Positions 1 through 14,775 of a DNA stretch of 64,000 bases are shown piece after piece. The stretch is from assembly GCF_017832355.1 (NCBI RefSeq), contig NZ_JAFIBY010000006.1:1-64000 (forward strand), in the 5' to 3' direction. The notes beneath the pieces are model-generated. The model was not told the DNA's origin. It saw only the letters and a program-made list of their open reading frames with translations, and ran no database searches. Source of the DNA: Serratia sp. PL17. Its GTDB lineage: Bacteria; Pseudomonadota; Gammaproteobacteria; Enterobacterales; Enterobacteriaceae. The first letter of the stretch is position 1. The number at the start of each line of letters is the position of its first letter. A program made the translations under genes and the position numbers.

Positions 1-526
1 CATACTGAATTTGCCCAAACTCCTGAGCAAAACGGTCCACCATTTGCCAATCGGTATACTCAACTTCTTTACTGGTATCTGTTTCGCCGCCTGTCATACG
101 CATAATAAGTTGGATCATGACGCGATCGAACCAGCGATAACGCGGATAGCGTAGTGCACCGGCAAACACGACACACTGTTTTGGCTGCCAGGGTGAGGAC
201 AACAGAAACTTGCGGGTATAAGCATTGGTCTGAGGCGAACGCTTGTCCGCCTTGCGCGCTGTCAGGTTGACACTAAAGAATGCACTTGGCATCTGGTTCA
301 GCTGCTCGGCATGTTGCTTAACAAACTTAGCCAACGTCGGATGGAAATGGCCATAGCGTATTGAGGCACCAATCAACACCTGCTGATACTGGTTAAGGTC
401 AACATCATCCGCTTGTTGCAAGTCAATCACGTCGCAGCGCAAGGTGTCCTGCAATTTGTTTGCTATATAAGAAGCGATAGAGCGTGTTTGCCCATCGCGG
501 CTGGAATAAAGAATCAGTGCCTTCAC
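1..526 (-). CDS. hemG: Protoporphyrinogen oxidase, menaquinone-dependent (3' end cut by window edge)
   Basis: HemG oxidises protoporphyrinogen IX to protoporphyrin IX at the membrane, passing electrons to quinones; this is the penultimate step of haem synthesis. The start is a GTG at 526 with a GGAG-type ribosome site just upstream. The translation opens with a flavodoxin FMN-phosphate loop ([11 protein letters not shown]) and later shows [10 protein letters not shown] and [19 protein letters not shown], both typical of enterobacterial HemG. About 175 codons are present, so only the last few residues and the stop lie outside the window. It is the last visible gene of the leftward pepQ-yigZ-trkH-hemG unit, 22 bases after trkH. 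In E. coli an rRNA operon follows hemG; that cannot be seen here. Confidence 0.93.
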   Translation of the reverse strand, partial: MKALILYSSRDGQTRSIASYIANKLQDTLRCDVIDLQQADDVDLNQYQQVLIGASIRYGHFHPTLAKFVKQHAEQLNQMPSAFFSVNLTARKADKRSPQTNAYTRKFLLSSPWQPKQCVVFAGALRYPRYRWFDRVMIQLIMRMTGGETDTSKEVEYTDWQMVDRFAQEFGQIQY

Positions 527-548
527 GGCGTTACTCCTTCTATCAGGA

Positions 549-2000
549 TCATTCGCGCCAGAACGTCGGCGTAAACAGAACCAGTAGTGTAAAGACTTCA
601 AGGCGCCCGAACAGCATTGTCAGAACCAGGATCCACTTCGCCGGCGCAGGCATAGTCGTAAAGTTATCCGCCACCACCCCCAACCCCGGCCCCAGATTGT
701 TCAACGTCGCGGTTACTGCAGCAAAAGCAGAGAAATCATCAACGCCGGTAGCAATGATGGCCAGCATGCTGACGATAAAGACCAACGCATAAGCCGAGAA
801 GAAACCCCATACCGCTTCAAGGATACGTTCCGGCAACGCCCGGTTACCCAACTTGATGGTGTAAACAGCATTGGGATGCACCAACCTTTTGAGCTCACGT
901 GAACCTTGTAGATACAGTAACAAAATACGGATCACTTTCAGCCCGCCACCTGTTGAACCGGCACAGCCACCAATAAATGCAGAGCACAGCAACAACATCG
1001 GCAGGAATAACGGCCATTTGGCAATGCTGTCCGTGGTGAAACCCGCCGTTGTCGCCATCGACACGACCTGGAAGAACGCCTGGTTGACCGTTTCCATACC
1101 GGTTTTGTATACACCATGCCCCCATAGCACCGCGGTACACACCACCACCAGCGTCAGTTGCACAGCAATAAACATACGGAACTCAGGATCGCGCCAATAG
1201 ACTTTCAGGCTGCGACCACTCAGTAAGGCAAAGTGCAAACCGTAGTTACAACCAGAGATAAGCAGGAAAATAGCAATAATGGTGTTAATGGTAGGACTGG
1301 CGTAATAACCGATACTGGCATCATGGGTAGAAAACCCCCCAATGGCGATAGTAGAGAAGCTGTGGCCGATGGCGTCGAATACCGACATGCCCGCCCCCCA
1401 CAACGCCAATGCGCAGGCGATAGTCAGTAACACGTAGATCAGCCACAGAGTTTTAGCTGTTTCTGCAATACGCGGACGCATCTTGTTGTCTTTCAGCGGG
1501 CCGGGCATTTCTGCACGGTATAACTGCATGCCGCCGACGCCAAGGATTGGCAGTATCGCGACTGCCAACACGATGATCCCCATCCCACCCATCCACTGCA
1601 GCATCTGGCGGTAGAACAAAATGGCTTTTGGCAGTGAGTCCAGCCCCACCAGCGTGGTGGCACCTGTCGTTGTTAAGCCGGAGAAGGATTCAAAGAAAGC
1701 ATCGGTCAACGACAGGTTAGGCCGTTCCGAGAATAAAAATGGTAATGCCCCCACGCTGCCCAGCACGGTCCAGAATAGCACCACGATCAAAAAGCCTTCG
1801 CGTGGCTTCAACTCATGCTTTTGTTTGCGATTGGGCCACCACAGCATCAACCCAATGGTCACCGCCACAAAGAAGGTCTGGCTGAATGCCCGCCCTGCCC
1901 CATCGCGGTAAATCAATGCCACCAGACCAGGAATAAACATCGTCCCGGAAAACAGGATGACCAACAGACCAACGATACGGGTTATAGCGCGAAAATGCAT
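549..2000 (-). CDS. trkH: Trk potassium uptake membrane subunit TrkH
   Basis: TrkH is the inner-membrane channel subunit of the Trk system; it imports K+ together with the cytoplasmic NAD-binding regulator TrkA. The 483-residue protein equals the usual family length and is strongly hydrophobic throughout. It carries the repeated pore-loop signatures of the Trk/Ktr/HKT superfamily, for example [29 protein letters not shown] and [10 protein letters not shown], each with a glycine of the selectivity filter. It lies 34 bases downstream of yigZ and 22 bases upstream of hemG, the same order as in E. coli. The ATG at 2000 begins [11 protein letters not shown], matching the family start. Confidence 0.97.
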   Translation of the reverse strand: MHFRAITRIVGLLVILFSGTMFIPGLVALIYRDGAGRAFSQTFFVAVTIGLMLWWPNRKQKHELKPREGFLIVVLFWTVLGSVGALPFLFSERPNLSLTDAFFESFSGLTTTGATTLVGLDSLPKAILFYRQMLQWMGGMGIIVLAVAILPILGVGGMQLYRAEMPGPLKDNKMRPRIAETAKTLWLIYVLLTIACALALWGAGMSVFDAIGHSFSTIAIGGFSTHDASIGYYASPTINTIIAIFLLISGCNYGLHFALLSGRSLKVYWRDPEFRMFIAVQLTLVVVCTAVLWGHGVYKTGMETVNQAFFQVVSMATTAGFTTDSIAKWPLFLPMLLLCSAFIGGCAGSTGGGLKVIRILLLYLQGSRELKRLVHPNAVYTIKLGNRALPERILEAVWGFFSAYALVFIVSMLAIIATGVDDFSAFAAVTATLNNLGPGLGVVADNFTTMPAPAKWILVLTMLFGRLEVFTLLVLFTPTFWRE

Positions 2001-2034
2001 TTCAGCACGATCCTTAGCAATTCAGTTGGGGGAA

Positions 2035-2649
2035 TTATTGCGAAATGGGGGTTAATTGCAAATTACCGCGACTGAGATCACGTAATTTATTCCCAAACGC
2101 TTCAACCACGGTTACCGGTAAGGTCAAATGCAGCAGGACGGAAGCACCATACTCCCCCTGCACAATCCGCCCTTCTAATTGCTGCAACAAATTCTCTACC
2201 AATGCCAACTGCGCATAGTCGCATTGCAAAGTATATTCGGCCTGCGGGATCTTGTAACTGACGGCTAACTGCTTTAATGCTTGCTGCACACCACTGCCGT
2301 AGGCGCGTACCAATCCCCCCGTACCTAACTTAATACCGCCATAGTAACGTACTACCACTGCGGTGATTTCCCCTATACCACTGCCCATCAACTGCGCAAG
2401 AATCGGTTTACCCGCAGTACCGGAAGGTTCCCCGTCGTCGGAAAACCCTAACTGTTGTGAGTCAGTCGGAGGCCCGGCGACAAATGCCCAACAATGATGA
2501 CGGGCTGTCGGATGTTCATCACGAACCTGCTGGATAAACGCCTTGGCCTCATCAACCCCGCCAGTCGGTGCCAGCAGGGTGATAAAACGACTCTTCTTTA
2601 TTTCTTCGCTGACGCTAACGGGGCCTGCAGGGATCGGATAAGGCTGCAT
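2035..2649 (-). CDS. yigZ: IMPACT/YigZ family protein
   Basis: This 204-residue protein belongs to the YigZ/IMPACT family (UPF0029 domain plus a C-terminal ferredoxin-like DUF1949 domain). Eukaryotic IMPACT modulates Gcn2 signalling; the bacterial role is not settled. Family motifs visible are the N-terminal KKSRFI segment, ARHHCWAF and the SDDGEPSGTAGKPIL loop, followed by VVVRYYGGIKLGTGGLVRAY. The ATG overlaps the pepQ stop by one base (TGATG), so the two genes are probably translationally coupled. Family assignment is firm; function is not. Confidence 0.95.
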   Translation of the reverse strand: MQPYPIPAGPVSVSEEIKKSRFITLLAPTGGVDEAKAFIQQVRDEHPTARHHCWAFVAGPPTDSQQLGFSDDGEPSGTAGKPILAQLMGSGIGEITAVVVRYYGGIKLGTGGLVRAYGSGVQQALKQLAVSYKIPQAEYTLQCDYAQLALVENLLQQLEGRIVQGEYGASVLLHLTLPVTVVEAFGNKLRDLSRGNLQLTPISQ

Positions 2650-3980
2650 CAGGCCAGGTTCAGATCACGTGTCATGTTCTCGATACGCTTTTCGTGGATC
2701 ACGATATTGTCTTCAATACGGATACCACCATAAGGTTTCAGAGCATCGATGCGATCCCAGGCAAAGTGCTGGCTGAATTCGCCGCTACGCCATGGCGCTA
2801 ACAGTGACTCAATAAAATACATGCCCGGTTCAATGGTCAATACCATGCCCGGTTGCAATACACGGGTGCAACGCAGGTACGGATATTTGGATGGTGCAGC
2901 CAAGTGAGTGCCCTGTTCATCCTGCATGAAACCCGCAGAGTCATGTACCTGCAGACCCAGTGGATGGCCCAAACCATGTGGCAAGAACGGCGTAGTCAGC
3001 CCCTGCTCTACCATGGCCTCTTCACTTATGCCACTCACCAGCTTGTGACTCTTGAGTAATTTGGCGATGCGTTGATGCATCTGAACATGGTAATCGGTGT
3101 AGCGTACGCCCGCTTTGATGGTATCCATCAACGCCAGTTGTTCGTGGTTGAGATCTTTTACCAGCTGAGCGAAGTCACTGCCGCTCTGGCCTGCGTAAGT
3201 TCGCGTCAGATCAGCGGCGTAGCCGTTATATTCCGCACCGGCGTCAATCAGGAAACTCAGCACGTCGGCCGGAGGCTGGTGATCCAGCGTGGTGTAATGC
3301 AGCACCGACGCATGTTCATTCAACGCGACAATGTTGTCATAAGGTACATCGGTGTCACGATGCCCAGTTGCCGTGAGGTAAGCCAGGTTGATATCAAACT
3401 CGCTCATACCCGAAAGGAAAGCTTCATGGGCAGCGCGGTGCCCCATCACTGCGGTTTTCTGCGCCTCACGCATGCAGGCCAGTTCATAACCGGTTTTGAT
3501 TGAACGATGGAAGTCGAGGTAGTTCAACACGGCTTTCGGGTTGATGTTTTCCGCAGAGATGCCGAGATCGCGAGCACGCTGTTGTGCATAGCCAATATAA
3601 CCCACACGTTCACGCTGGGCAGGCAGTTGCTGCCCGATGTCATCGGCATTGGCCAGCGGCATCAACTCAACGGATTTGGTCCAGAAACTCTCAGGCAATG
3701 GCTCAACACTGTGCCAATAATCGACCGGCGAATAGAACCACAGCTTCGGTTTGTTAACGCCGTCTACCCACAGCCAGCAGTTTGGAACTGAGGTAACCGG
3801 CACCCAGGCTTTAAAATGCGCATTCACTTTGAACGGGTAACTGCGGTCATCCTGGAAAATCCGTTGCAGTTCTCCAGAGTGGATCAGCAGCGCGTCCAGT
3901 TTATTGCGCGTTAACACTTCACGTGCCCGTTTTTGCAGCTCTGCCAGGTGGTCGTTATACAAAGAAGCCAATGTTTCCAT
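2649..3980 (-). CDS. pepQ: Xaa-Pro dipeptidase PepQ
   Basis: PepQ is a cytoplasmic metallopeptidase that splits dipeptides with C-terminal proline; some members also hydrolyse organophosphate triesters. With the ATG at 3980 it is 443 residues, the same as E. coli. A GTG directly before it (3983) is open, but the AAGGG ribosome site is better spaced for the ATG and the family begins MExLASLY. The M24 pita-bread metal ligands are visible: [31 protein letters not shown], and IEPGMYF followed by [10 protein letters not shown]. It heads the leftward pepQ-yigZ-trkH-hemG unit and overlaps yigZ by one base. Confidence 0.96.
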   Translation of the reverse strand: METLASLYNDHLAELQKRAREVLTRNKLDALLIHSGELQRIFQDDRSYPFKVNAHFKAWVPVTSVPNCWLWVDGVNKPKLWFYSPVDYWHSVEPLPESFWTKSVELMPLANADDIGQQLPAQRERVGYIGYAQQRARDLGISAENINPKAVLNYLDFHRSIKTGYELACMREAQKTAVMGHRAAHEAFLSGMSEFDINLAYLTATGHRDTDVPYDNIVALNEHASVLHYTTLDHQPPADVLSFLIDAGAEYNGYAADLTRTYAGQSGSDFAQLVKDLNHEQLALMDTIKAGVRYTDYHVQMHQRIAKLLKSHKLVSGISEEAMVEQGLTTPFLPHGLGHPLGLQVHDSAGFMQDEQGTHLAAPSKYPYLRCTRVLQPGMVLTIEPGMYFIESLLAPWRSGEFSQHFAWDRIDALKPYGGIRIEDNIVIHEKRIENMTRDLNLA

Positions 3981-4097
3981 CACAATACCCTTTTACATAC
4001 CATTAGAACGGAATGCCTCATCTTAGCACACCGTTCCAACGCACCAACCTCATCACTTCGGGCATGCGGGGCGGTTCGCAAATCGTTGTAAACGTCG

Positions 4098-5294
4098 TTA
4101 CATCCGTAGCTTAACAATTAGCCAGGCGATCAGACCAAGCAACGCGATCGCCATAGTCCACAGGCCGTGATGTTCGAGAAAAACCGCGCCGGCAGCAGCA
4201 ATACCCGCCAGACACTGCTGTAGAAAACCACACAACGCCATGGCATAGGCACCCTGTTCTTTGGCATCGCTGACGGCCATCGCCATGCTATTAGGAAACA
4301 GCACCGCCTGGCCAAAAATCGTCATGCAATATAGCGCGATGAAGATCGTCATACCGGAAAGCCCAATCAGCACATCGCTCCACCACAGCAGCATAATCGC
4401 GGCAGTCGTTACGGCGACGATGCGCGTCCCCACCTGCATCAGCCGTTTACCGCCAAAGCGTGCTACCGTCCGGTTTACTGCCATTGCTCCGGTAAAGTAA
4501 GCCACGCCGACCACCAACCCCAACGCGCCAAAAGCGGTAACGTTCAGACCAAACCCCTGCTGCATGATGAACGGGCTCACCTCCTGCAACGTTACCGTGG
4601 TAGCAAACCCCAATCCGCCGACAATGGCTGGCCACAAGAACCCTGGGCGACGCAGAATGTGCCAATAGGTTGCCACCATAACCGGACGCTGGCCCCCAGA
4701 ACGACCCACCTCCAGCGGTAACGTCACCATCAGCAACAGGATCGCCAGCCCGGTCAGCCCCATCAAGATAAAGCCCATTTGCCAGTGTGAATACTCGCTT
4801 AGCAACCCGCCAATAAACTGCCCGCCACCCAACGCGGCGATAAAGGCTATCAACAGTACCGAGAGGCGCCTTGCCAACTCATCACCACTCCAGTTATCAC
4901 GAACGATAATGCGCGCAATGATCGCAGCACCACCGGCGGCAACCCCCTGCAGCGCCCGCAGCACCAATAACTGAGTGCCGTTACTGCAAAACGCCAGCAG
5001 TACGCTGCAACTGATAAATATCCCCAAAGACAATGTCAGCGGTAAACGTCGGCCAAAGCGATCGGCCGCAGCGCCCCAGAACAATACCGGCAGGGCAGCA
5101 CCAAGCACGAATATGGATATCGAAAGCTCGGTGGCGCGGCGCGTCATCGCCAGTTCCTGCATCACCGTCGGTAATGAAGGCAAATACACCGTCGTCGCCA
5201 TTTGCGCCATAAACACCAGCAGACAGGCCAGCGTCAAGGTTCTGGCAGGAATACTCCAGAAACCACTGTGTTTTACACATACCGCTTTACTCAT
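4098..5294 (-). CDS. MFS transporter, drug:H+ antiporter-1 (Bcr/CflA or EmrD-like)
   Basis: A 398-residue major facilitator protein with about 12 hydrophobic segments. The loop-2/3 signature GAAADRFGRR and the motif-C-like segment ALGGGQFIGGLLSEY place it among DHA1 multidrug or metabolite exporters; the overall look resembles Bcr/CflA and EmrD proteins. The substrate cannot be told from sequence. The ATG at 5294 has a good GAGGTGAG ribosome site. It is transcribed divergently from fadB, with 233 bases between the two starts. That space holds a FadR palindrome near fadB and a separate 9-bp inverted repeat that could serve either gene. It is not part of the E. coli block around pepQ-fadB, so it is an accessory insertion. 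Confidence 0.85.
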   Translation of the reverse strand: MSKAVCVKHSGFWSIPARTLTLACLLVFMAQMATTVYLPSLPTVMQELAMTRRATELSISIFVLGAALPVLFWGAAADRFGRRLPLTLSLGIFISCSVLLAFCSNGTQLLVLRALQGVAAGGAAIIARIIVRDNWSGDELARRLSVLLIAFIAALGGGQFIGGLLSEYSHWQMGFILMGLTGLAILLLMVTLPLEVGRSGGQRPVMVATYWHILRRPGFLWPAIVGGLGFATTVTLQEVSPFIMQQGFGLNVTAFGALGLVVGVAYFTGAMAVNRTVARFGGKRLMQVGTRIVAVTTAAIMLLWWSDVLIGLSGMTIFIALYCMTIFGQAVLFPNSMAMAVSDAKEQGAYAMALCGFLQQCLAGIAAAGAVFLEHHGLWTMAIALLGLIAWLIVKLRM

Positions 5295-5433
5295 TTCTCA
5301 CCTCTGCTTGGATAACACCCTGCACCGGCAAGTCTATGAGGGCTTTTACACTCCGACAAATCACCATAATGCATAAAATATAATTTATTTTTAAATCATC
5401 AACCTACCTCAGAGTCATGTGATCCGCCCTGCA

Positions 5434-5459
5434 AATATGCAATCTCTCATTTGCATATT
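5434..5459. promoter_or_regulatory. Perfect 9-bp inverted repeat between MFS gene and fadB
   Basis: AATATGCAA and its exact reverse complement TTGCATATT are separated by eight bases, in the middle of the divergent intergenic region. Arm length and spacing would suit a dimeric regulator. It differs from the FadR site 28 bases to the right. No regulator can be named from sequence. Confidence 0.45.
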
Positions 5460-5486
5460 GTTAACATAAAAACCACACTCCTCATC

Positions 5487-5503
5487 ATCTGGTCATACCA
5501 GAT
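5487..5503 (+). promoter_or_regulatory. FadR operator at the fadBA promoter
   Basis: The 17-base sequence ATCTGGTCATACCAGAT is a near-perfect palindrome and matches the FadR consensus AACTGGTCNGACCAGTT at its conserved core. It ends 24 bases before the fadB ATG, the position expected for a repressing site overlapping the transcription start. By analogy with E. coli fadBA, long-chain acyl-CoA would release FadR. The site is seen directly; the binding is inferred. Confidence 0.8.
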
Positions 5504-5527
5504 CAAACGCTGATTCAGGAGATAGAC

Positions 5528-8891
<3,364 letters not shown>

Positions 8892-8961
8892 CTGTGTCTA
8901 CTTGGGATGACTGCGTCACTTTTTAAACCGCAGCATCCCACCACGTTTAGTTGCCGTACTT

Positions 8962-8987
8962 CCCGCCTGTCAGGGGCGGGTTTTTTT
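8962..8987 (+). terminator. Rho-independent terminator of fadBA
   Basis: CCCGCC and GGCGGG form a six-pair GC-only stem around an eight-base or shorter loop, followed by seven T on the + strand. It lies about 70 bases after the fadA stop, between the convergent fadA and fre genes. Confidence 0.9.
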
Positions 8988-9011
8988 ATGCCTGTTATTC
9001 ACCGGGCCCCA

Positions 9012-9042
9012 AATAAAAACGGGGCGGCCACCGGCCACCCCG
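9012..9042 (-). terminator. Rho-independent terminator of the ubiD-fre unit
   Basis: Read on the minus strand, CGGGG-T-GGCC pairs with GGCC-G-CCCCG across a three-base loop and is followed by five T. It lies 21 bases after the fre stop and stands back to back with the fadBA terminator. Confidence 0.88.
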
Positions 9043-9062
9043 CTTTCCGCCTATCCCGCAGA

Positions 9063-9764
9063 TCAGATAAACGAGAAAGCATCCCCGAACATGTGCGCTT
9101 CCAACGCACCACGTTCGGCACAGAAACGCTCGCGAGCGATTTTTGCCATTTCGAAACGCCCGGCAATATAAATATCGTGCTCCGCCAGAGTACCGAAATC
9201 CTGCAATACCGCGCTGAGCACTGTGCCACTACGGCCACGCCAGTCTTCTTCCGGTTGCTCAACTACCGGGATCACTTTCAGATTCGGGTGTTGCACCGAC
9301 AGTGCTTCCAGCTCACTCAAATCATACAGGTGCTTGAGCTCACGTCCGCCCCAATAGATAGAGATATCGCGGTTCGGCTGTTGCTCCAACGCGGCCAACA
9401 AAATCGAGCGAGCATAGGAGAAGCCTGTACCACCAGCAATCAACACCAGCGGACGGCTGCCTTCCTGACGCAACCACGCGTCACCGTGTGGCATATCAAC
9501 GGTAATCGCCTGTTCTTTCAGAATGCGATCCATCACCGCCATGGCGTACAGATTCAGTTCCGAAGCGCCGATGTGCAGCTCAATATAGTCCTGCTCTGTC
9601 GGGGTCGATGCCAGTGAGAACGGACGCTTGTCACGCTCATCCATCACCACCATCAAATACTGCCCTGCCTTGAAAGAAAACGGCGCCTCTGGCACCAAAC
9701 GTACCCGATAAACCGTATCGGTAATGGCCTCTACGGAGGTCACTTTACAGCTCAATATTGTCAT
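9063..9764 (-). CDS. fre: NAD(P)H-flavin reductase Fre
   Basis: Fre reduces free flavins using NAD(P)H; the reduced flavin serves ferric reduction, ribonucleotide reductase activation and, in this neighbourhood, possibly the UbiD/UbiX flavin chemistry. The chosen ATG at 9764 ([14 protein letters not shown]) gives 233 residues as in E. coli and has a GAGGG ribosome site; an in-frame ATG 24 bases earlier adds eight residues not seen in the family. The flavin motif RPFSLAS and the nucleotide motif [13 protein letters not shown] are visible. It lies 50 bases downstream of ubiD on the same strand and ends at a strong terminator. Confidence 0.97.
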   Translation of the reverse strand: MTILSCKVTSVEAITDTVYRVRLVPEAPFSFKAGQYLMVVMDERDKRPFSLASTPTEQDYIELHIGASELNLYAMAVMDRILKEQAITVDMPHGDAWLRQEGSRPLVLIAGGTGFSYARSILLAALEQQPNRDISIYWGGRELKHLYDLSELEALSVQHPNLKVIPVVEQPEEDWRGRSGTVLSAVLQDFGTLAEHDIYIAGRFEMAKIARERFCAERGALEAHMFGDAFSFI

Positions 9765-9814
9765 GCGTTCCCTCTGTCGGGTCATCAATGCAAAACTGAG
9801 AACAAAGCCTGTCG

Positions 9815-11311
9815 CTATAGCGTCGGTTCTCTGTCACTGAAAATTGCAAGCTCATCCCAGATGTCATCGATACGCGCACGCACCTTTTCATCCATCTGAA
9901 TCGGACGGCCCCATTCGCGCTGGGTTTCACCCGGCCATTTATTCGTGGCATCCAGCCCCATCTTCGATCCCAAACCGGAAACCGGCGAGGCGAAGTCCAA
10001 ATAGTCGATCGGCGTATTTTCCACCATAACGGTATCCCTTGCCGGATCCATTCTGGTGGTAATTGCCCAGATCACATCATTCCAGTCGCGTGCATTGACG
10101 TCATCGTCACAGACGATAACGAACTTGGTGTACATAAACTGCCGCAGGAATGACCAGACCCCCATCATTACGCGTTTGGCATGACCGGCATACTGTTTCT
10201 TGATAGTCACCACCGCCAGGCGGTAAGAACAGCCTTCAGGCGGCAGATAGAAATCGACAATTTCCGGGAATTGCTTTTGCAATATAGGCACAAATACTTC
10301 GTTCAACGCCACGCCTAACACCGCTGGCTCATCCGGTGGACGTCCCGTGTAGGTCGAGTGATAAATAGCGTCGCGGCGTTGAGTGATGTGGGTGACGGTG
10401 AAGACTGGGAAGTGATCTATCTCGTTGTAGTAACCGGTATGATCGCCATAGGGACCTTCCGGTGCCATTTCACCCGGCTCAATATAACCTTCCAACACGA
10501 TTTCCGCACTGGCAGGTACTTCCAGGTCGCAAGAGATACACTTGACCACTTCGGTCTTATTGCCGCGCAGCAACCCGGCAAAGGCATATTCAGACAGGGT
10601 ATCCGGCACTGGCGTCACTGCACCGAGAATAGTGGCGGGGTCCGCACCTAACGCAACGGCAACCGGGAAACGCTCCCCGGGATGTGCCTGGCACCATTCA
10701 AGATAATCCAGCGCGCCGCCGCGATGCGACAACCAGCGCATGATGACTTTATTCTTGCTCAGTACCTGTTGGCGATAGATACCCAGGTTTTGCCGTTCTT
10801 TCTGCGGCCCGCGGGTAACGGTCAATCCCCATGTGATGAGCGGCGCAGCATCTTCCGGCCAGCAGTGCATCACCGGGATACGGCTGAGATCGACATCATC
10901 GCCCTGCCATACCTGTTCCTGGCAAGGTGCTGAACCCAATACCTTGGTCGGCATGTTCAACACTTGCTTGAACTTCGGCAGCTTATCAAACAGATCGCGA
11001 AAGCCCTTTGGTGGCTCTGGCTCTTTCAGGAACGCCAGCAATTTGCCGACTTCGCGCAACGAGCTGACATCCTCCTGCCCCATACCCATCGCAACGCGAT
11101 TGGCGGTGCCGAACAGATTGCACAACACCGGCATGTCGTACCCCTTGGGGTTTTCGAATAGCAGCGCCGGGCCGCCCGCACGTAAAGTACGATCGGCAAT
11201 TTCTGTCATTTCCAGATAGGGATCAATCGGCTGGCTGATGCGTTTTAGTTCCCCTCTCTTTTCCAGCAACGAGAGGAAATCGCGTAAGTCACGGTATTTC
11301 ATGCTGATCAT
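9815..11311 (-). CDS. ubiD: 4-hydroxy-3-polyprenylbenzoate decarboxylase UbiD
   Basis: UbiD removes the carboxyl group from 3-octaprenyl-4-hydroxybenzoate in ubiquinone synthesis, using the prenylated FMN made by UbiX. The family core is visible end to end, including [43 protein letters not shown] and the C-terminal [11 protein letters not shown] and GLDATNKW segments. The start is uncertain. ATG at 11311 gives 498 residues and aligns with the E. coli N-terminus. An in-frame ATG at 11335 has the better ribosome site (GAGGG nine bases before), and ATG at 11302 begins the conserved MKYRDLRDF. It is co-directional with fre. Confidence 0.95.
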   Translation of the reverse strand: MISMKYRDLRDFLSLLEKRGELKRISQPIDPYLEMTEIADRTLRAGGPALLFENPKGYDMPVLCNLFGTANRVAMGMGQEDVSSLREVGKLLAFLKEPEPPKGFRDLFDKLPKFKQVLNMPTKVLGSAPCQEQVWQGDDVDLSRIPVMHCWPEDAAPLITWGLTVTRGPQKERQNLGIYRQQVLSKNKVIMRWLSHRGGALDYLEWCQAHPGERFPVAVALGADPATILGAVTPVPDTLSEYAFAGLLRGNKTEVVKCISCDLEVPASAEIVLEGYIEPGEMAPEGPYGDHTGYYNEIDHFPVFTVTHITQRRDAIYHSTYTGRPPDEPAVLGVALNEVFVPILQKQFPEIVDFYLPPEGCSYRLAVVTIKKQYAGHAKRVMMGVWSFLRQFMYTKFVIVCDDDVNARDWNDVIWAITTRMDPARDTVMVENTPIDYLDFASPVSGLGSKMGLDATNKWPGETQREWGRPIQMDEKVRARIDDIWDELAIFSDREPTL

Positions 11312-11399
11312 TATAACGGCCAGTGAGGAGGGCATTATAAGCCCTCTTCACGGTTGTTGCTGCACTTTTGTTAAACACCGGTAAAGACATCGCCGGTTC

Positions 11400-12125
11400 T
11401 CAGTGACACGTGAACGGCACCAACGGTTGTAACGCCTGCGTATCATGATGCTCCTGGGTCTCCACGCCGTGGCGGAACACCTTGAAACCTTGATTTCTGG
11501 CACTGAAGTAACGTAAATCATTCCCCTCAATGTGCAGCAGACTGCCTTCACGCAACGCCACGACAGACTCACTTGGATTGACCGCGCAAAACTCCGCCAG
11601 GCGCTCATCACGCGTTTCGCCCATGTGGCCCCTGATATGGGCATCAATGTAGTGCGGGTTGATCTGCACCGGGAACAGGTTCAATGCCGGCAGCACGACG
11701 CTGTTGCGCACCGGCATGTCATTGGTGGTACGAATGCTCGGCGTAGCAACGTTGCAACCGGCACTCCAGCCCACATAGGGTATGCTACGTTCACGCACAG
11801 CCCGTTGGATAGGGATGATCAAACCCTTCTCGTGCAACATCTGGTTTAACATCCAGGTATTGCCGCCGCTGACCAAAATGCACTCCGCCTGTTCAACCGC
11901 GGCAGCGGGAGACTCGGCATGGTGAATGCTGGTCACTTTGATACCCAACGTTTGCGACAGCTCCTGTGCACGCTGATCGTAATCACTGCGGATCATGGCA
12001 TAAGGGATAAATACGGCAGACGTGATACCGCGACGTGCGATCATCGCCAAAAGGTGGTTCTTGGCATAGCCCAGCAGCTCATCCTCACCGGACAGCTTGC
12101 CGTTACTCAACAGAAACAACTCCAT
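11400..12125 (-). CDS. pepE: Peptidase E (alpha-aspartyl dipeptidase)
   Basis: PepE is a cytoplasmic serine peptidase (family S51) that hydrolyses dipeptides with N-terminal aspartate. The 241-residue protein is slightly longer than E. coli PepE (229). The nucleophile elbow GWSAG puts the catalytic serine at residue 121; SGGNTW near 87-92, TIRTTNDMP-like SIRTTNDMPV and LNFLP-like ALNLFPVQINPHY are family motifs. In E. coli pepE lies elsewhere, so its place between ubiD and rfaH is specific to this lineage. It ends 89 bases before the UbiD start on the same strand; no clear terminator lies between them. Confidence 0.92.
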   Translation of the reverse strand: MELFLLSNGKLSGEDELLGYAKNHLLAMIARRGITSAVFIPYAMIRSDYDQRAQELSQTLGIKVTSIHHAESPAAAVEQAECILVSGGNTWMLNQMLHEKGLIIPIQRAVRERSIPYVGWSAGCNVATPSIRTTNDMPVRNSVVLPALNLFPVQINPHYIDAHIRGHMGETRDERLAEFCAVNPSESVVALREGSLLHIEGNDLRYFSARNQGFKVFRHGVETQEHHDTQALQPLVPFTCH

Positions 12126-12369
12126 TTCTCCCCCTCAATCAAAAACGATGAATAGCGTCACATCTGGCAATCTCAGGCCAAGGCATACTGCGACGGTAAC
12201 AAATTTTTAGCCCTCTGTTATACCCGAGCCGTGCGAATAAGTGTGTGACTCTTCGCTAATTGCTAATGATTCATGTAGATAGCGGCAGTTACATGCTGAA
12301 ACTTGCACCACTATGTATCCGTAATGGCTTTTGATATGCTTACCGGCTGGCAGAAAGGCATGTGAAATT

Positions 12370-12858
12370 ATGGAATCTTGGTACTTACTGTATTGTAAAC
12401 GCGGCCAACTTTTACGGGCGCAGGAACATCTGGAGCGGCAGGAAGTGAAGTGCCTGAGCCCAATCATTACGTTGGAAAAGATCGTACGCGGCAAACGCAT
12501 TGCGGTCAGCGAACCCCTGTTCCCCAACTACCTGTTTGTGGAATTCAATCCGGAATGCATCCATACCACGACCATCAGCGCAACACGTGGTGTCAGCCAC
12601 TTCGTGCGCTTTGGCTCAATGCCGGCCACCATCCCGAAGAAGGTCATCGAAGAGCTGCAGACGCATACCTGCGAAACCTACTTTGATCCGGAAACACCGC
12701 AACCGGGCGATAGCGTGTTGATCGTCGACGGCATGTTTGAAGGGCTCAAAGCCATTTACACTGAGCCTGACGGCGAGGCACGTTCAATGTTGCTACTGAA
12801 CCTGATAAACAAACAGGTTACCCAGAGTATCGATAACCGGCAGTTTCAAAAGTTGTAA
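12370..12858 (+). CDS. rfaH: Transcription anti-termination factor RfaH
   Basis: RfaH is a NusG paralogue that joins RNA polymerase at ops elements and suppresses pausing and polarity in long operons for LPS, capsule, haemolysin and similar products; its C-terminal domain refolds to recruit ribosomes. The gene starts at ATG 12370 ([13 protein letters not shown]), giving 162 residues as in E. coli. The NGN domain covers about residues 1-100 and contains the polymerase-contact segment [11 protein letters not shown]; the KOW-type tail starts with [19 protein letters not shown]. It stands alone on the + strand with its own terminator. No ops element was searched for exhaustively. Confidence 0.97.
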   Translation: MESWYLLYCKRGQLLRAQEHLERQEVKCLSPIITLEKIVRGKRIAVSEPLFPNYLFVEFNPECIHTTTISATRGVSHFVRFGSMPATIPKKVIEELQTHTCETYFDPETPQPGDSVLIVDGMFEGLKAIYTEPDGEARSMLLLNLINKQVTQSIDNRQFQKL

Positions 12859-12861
12859 TGC

Positions 12862-12890
12862 AAAAAGGCGCCCAGGGCGCCTTTGTTTTT
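12862..12890. terminator. Bidirectional terminator between rfaH and hemB
   Basis: AAAGGCGCCC and GGGCGCCTTT form a ten-pair stem with almost no loop. The + strand continues TGTTTTTT after the stem (rfaH); on the minus strand the stem ends in a T run that serves the convergent tatD-hemB unit. Confidence 0.88.
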
Positions 12891-12904
12891 TGCTTACTGC
12901 TGTC

Positions 12905-13936
<1,032 letters not shown>

Positions 13937-13941
13937 CTAAC

Positions 13942-14724
13942 TCATTCCAGCCGGAACAGCCGGCGGGCGTTCTCATCAGTTTTCTGCCCCAGCCATTCGG
14001 GGTCTTCGTGTCGCCAGGTGGCCACCTGCCGGACGATATGAGGCAAAAAACAGGGTTCGTTGCGGCGAGATGCAGGTTTCGGATGTAAATCCCGGGGCAA
14101 CAGATAGGGGGCGTCGGTTTCCAGCAACAGACGCTCAGCCGGGATCTGCGGTAGCAGTGCACGCAATTCCAAGCCACGCCGTTCATCACAGACCCAACCG
14201 GTAATACCGATCGACAAGCCTAGCGACAAACAGCCTTCTAATTCTTCAGCAGTACCCGTAAAACAGTGCACCACTGCCGCGGGCAGTTTATCTAACCAGG
14301 GTGCCAACAGCGCGGCAAAACGTGCGTGCGCATCGCGGCAATGAAGAAATACCGGCATCGCCAGCTCTGCGGCCAACGCAAGTTGAGCGCTGAATGCCTT
14401 TTCTTGTTGCTCTGGCGTGGAAAAGTTACGGTTAAAATCCAAACCACATTCACCCACTGCCGCGACGTGCGGCCGAGAGGCCAATTCATGTATGTGTTCA
14501 GCAGCCCGCTCGTCCCAACTGCTGGCATGATGTGGATGCACGCCCGCGGTGGACCAACAATAGCCGGTATGTAACAGGGCCAGCTCACTGGCGGCCTGAC
14601 TCTCCGGCAGATCCGTACCGGTAATCAGCATCCCTTTCACGCCGGCGACGCGTGCGCGCTCCAGCACGGCTGAGCGGTCTTTGGCAAACTGTGAACTGGT
14701 GAGATTGACGCCGATATCAAACAT
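13942..14724 (-). CDS. tatD: 3'-5' ssDNA/RNA exonuclease TatD
   Basis: TatD is a metal-dependent TIM-barrel hydrolase with exonuclease activity toward single-stranded DNA and RNA, proposed to act in repair of oxidative damage; it is not needed for Tat export. The 260 residues begin [13 protein letters not shown], exactly the TatD form of the metal motif. Further signatures are [41 protein letters not shown] and [14 protein letters not shown] terminator hairpin in the tatC-tatD gap may separate it from tatABC, and it is closely followed by hemB, so tatD-hemB may be a unit of its own. Confidence 0.95.
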   Translation of the reverse strand: MFDIGVNLTSSQFAKDRSAVLERARVAGVKGMLITGTDLPESQAASELALLHTGYCWSTAGVHPHHASSWDERAAEHIHELASRPHVAAVGECGLDFNRNFSTPEQQEKAFSAQLALAAELAMPVFLHCRDAHARFAALLAPWLDKLPAAVVHCFTGTAEELEGCLSLGLSIGITGWVCDERRGLELRALLPQIPAERLLLETDAPYLLPRDLHPKPASRRNEPCFLPHIVRQVATWRHEDPEWLGQKTDENARRLFRLE

Positions 14725-14735
14725 GGTTTTCCCAA

Positions 14736-14763
14736 AGTAAAAGCCGCCCAGCGGGCGGCTTTA
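14736..14763 (-). terminator. Terminator or attenuator after tatC
   Basis: On the minus strand AAGCCGCCC pairs with GGGCGGCTT over a three-base loop and is followed by TTACTTT. It sits between the tatC stop and the tatD start, so it should end or reduce tatABC transcription before tatD. Confidence 0.8.
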
Positions 14764-14775
14764 GACAAACAGAAA

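Noticed and set aside
484-792. Open frame on the + strand across hemG/trkH
   Set aside because: Opposite strand of two well-supported genes; no family resemblance or ribosome site.
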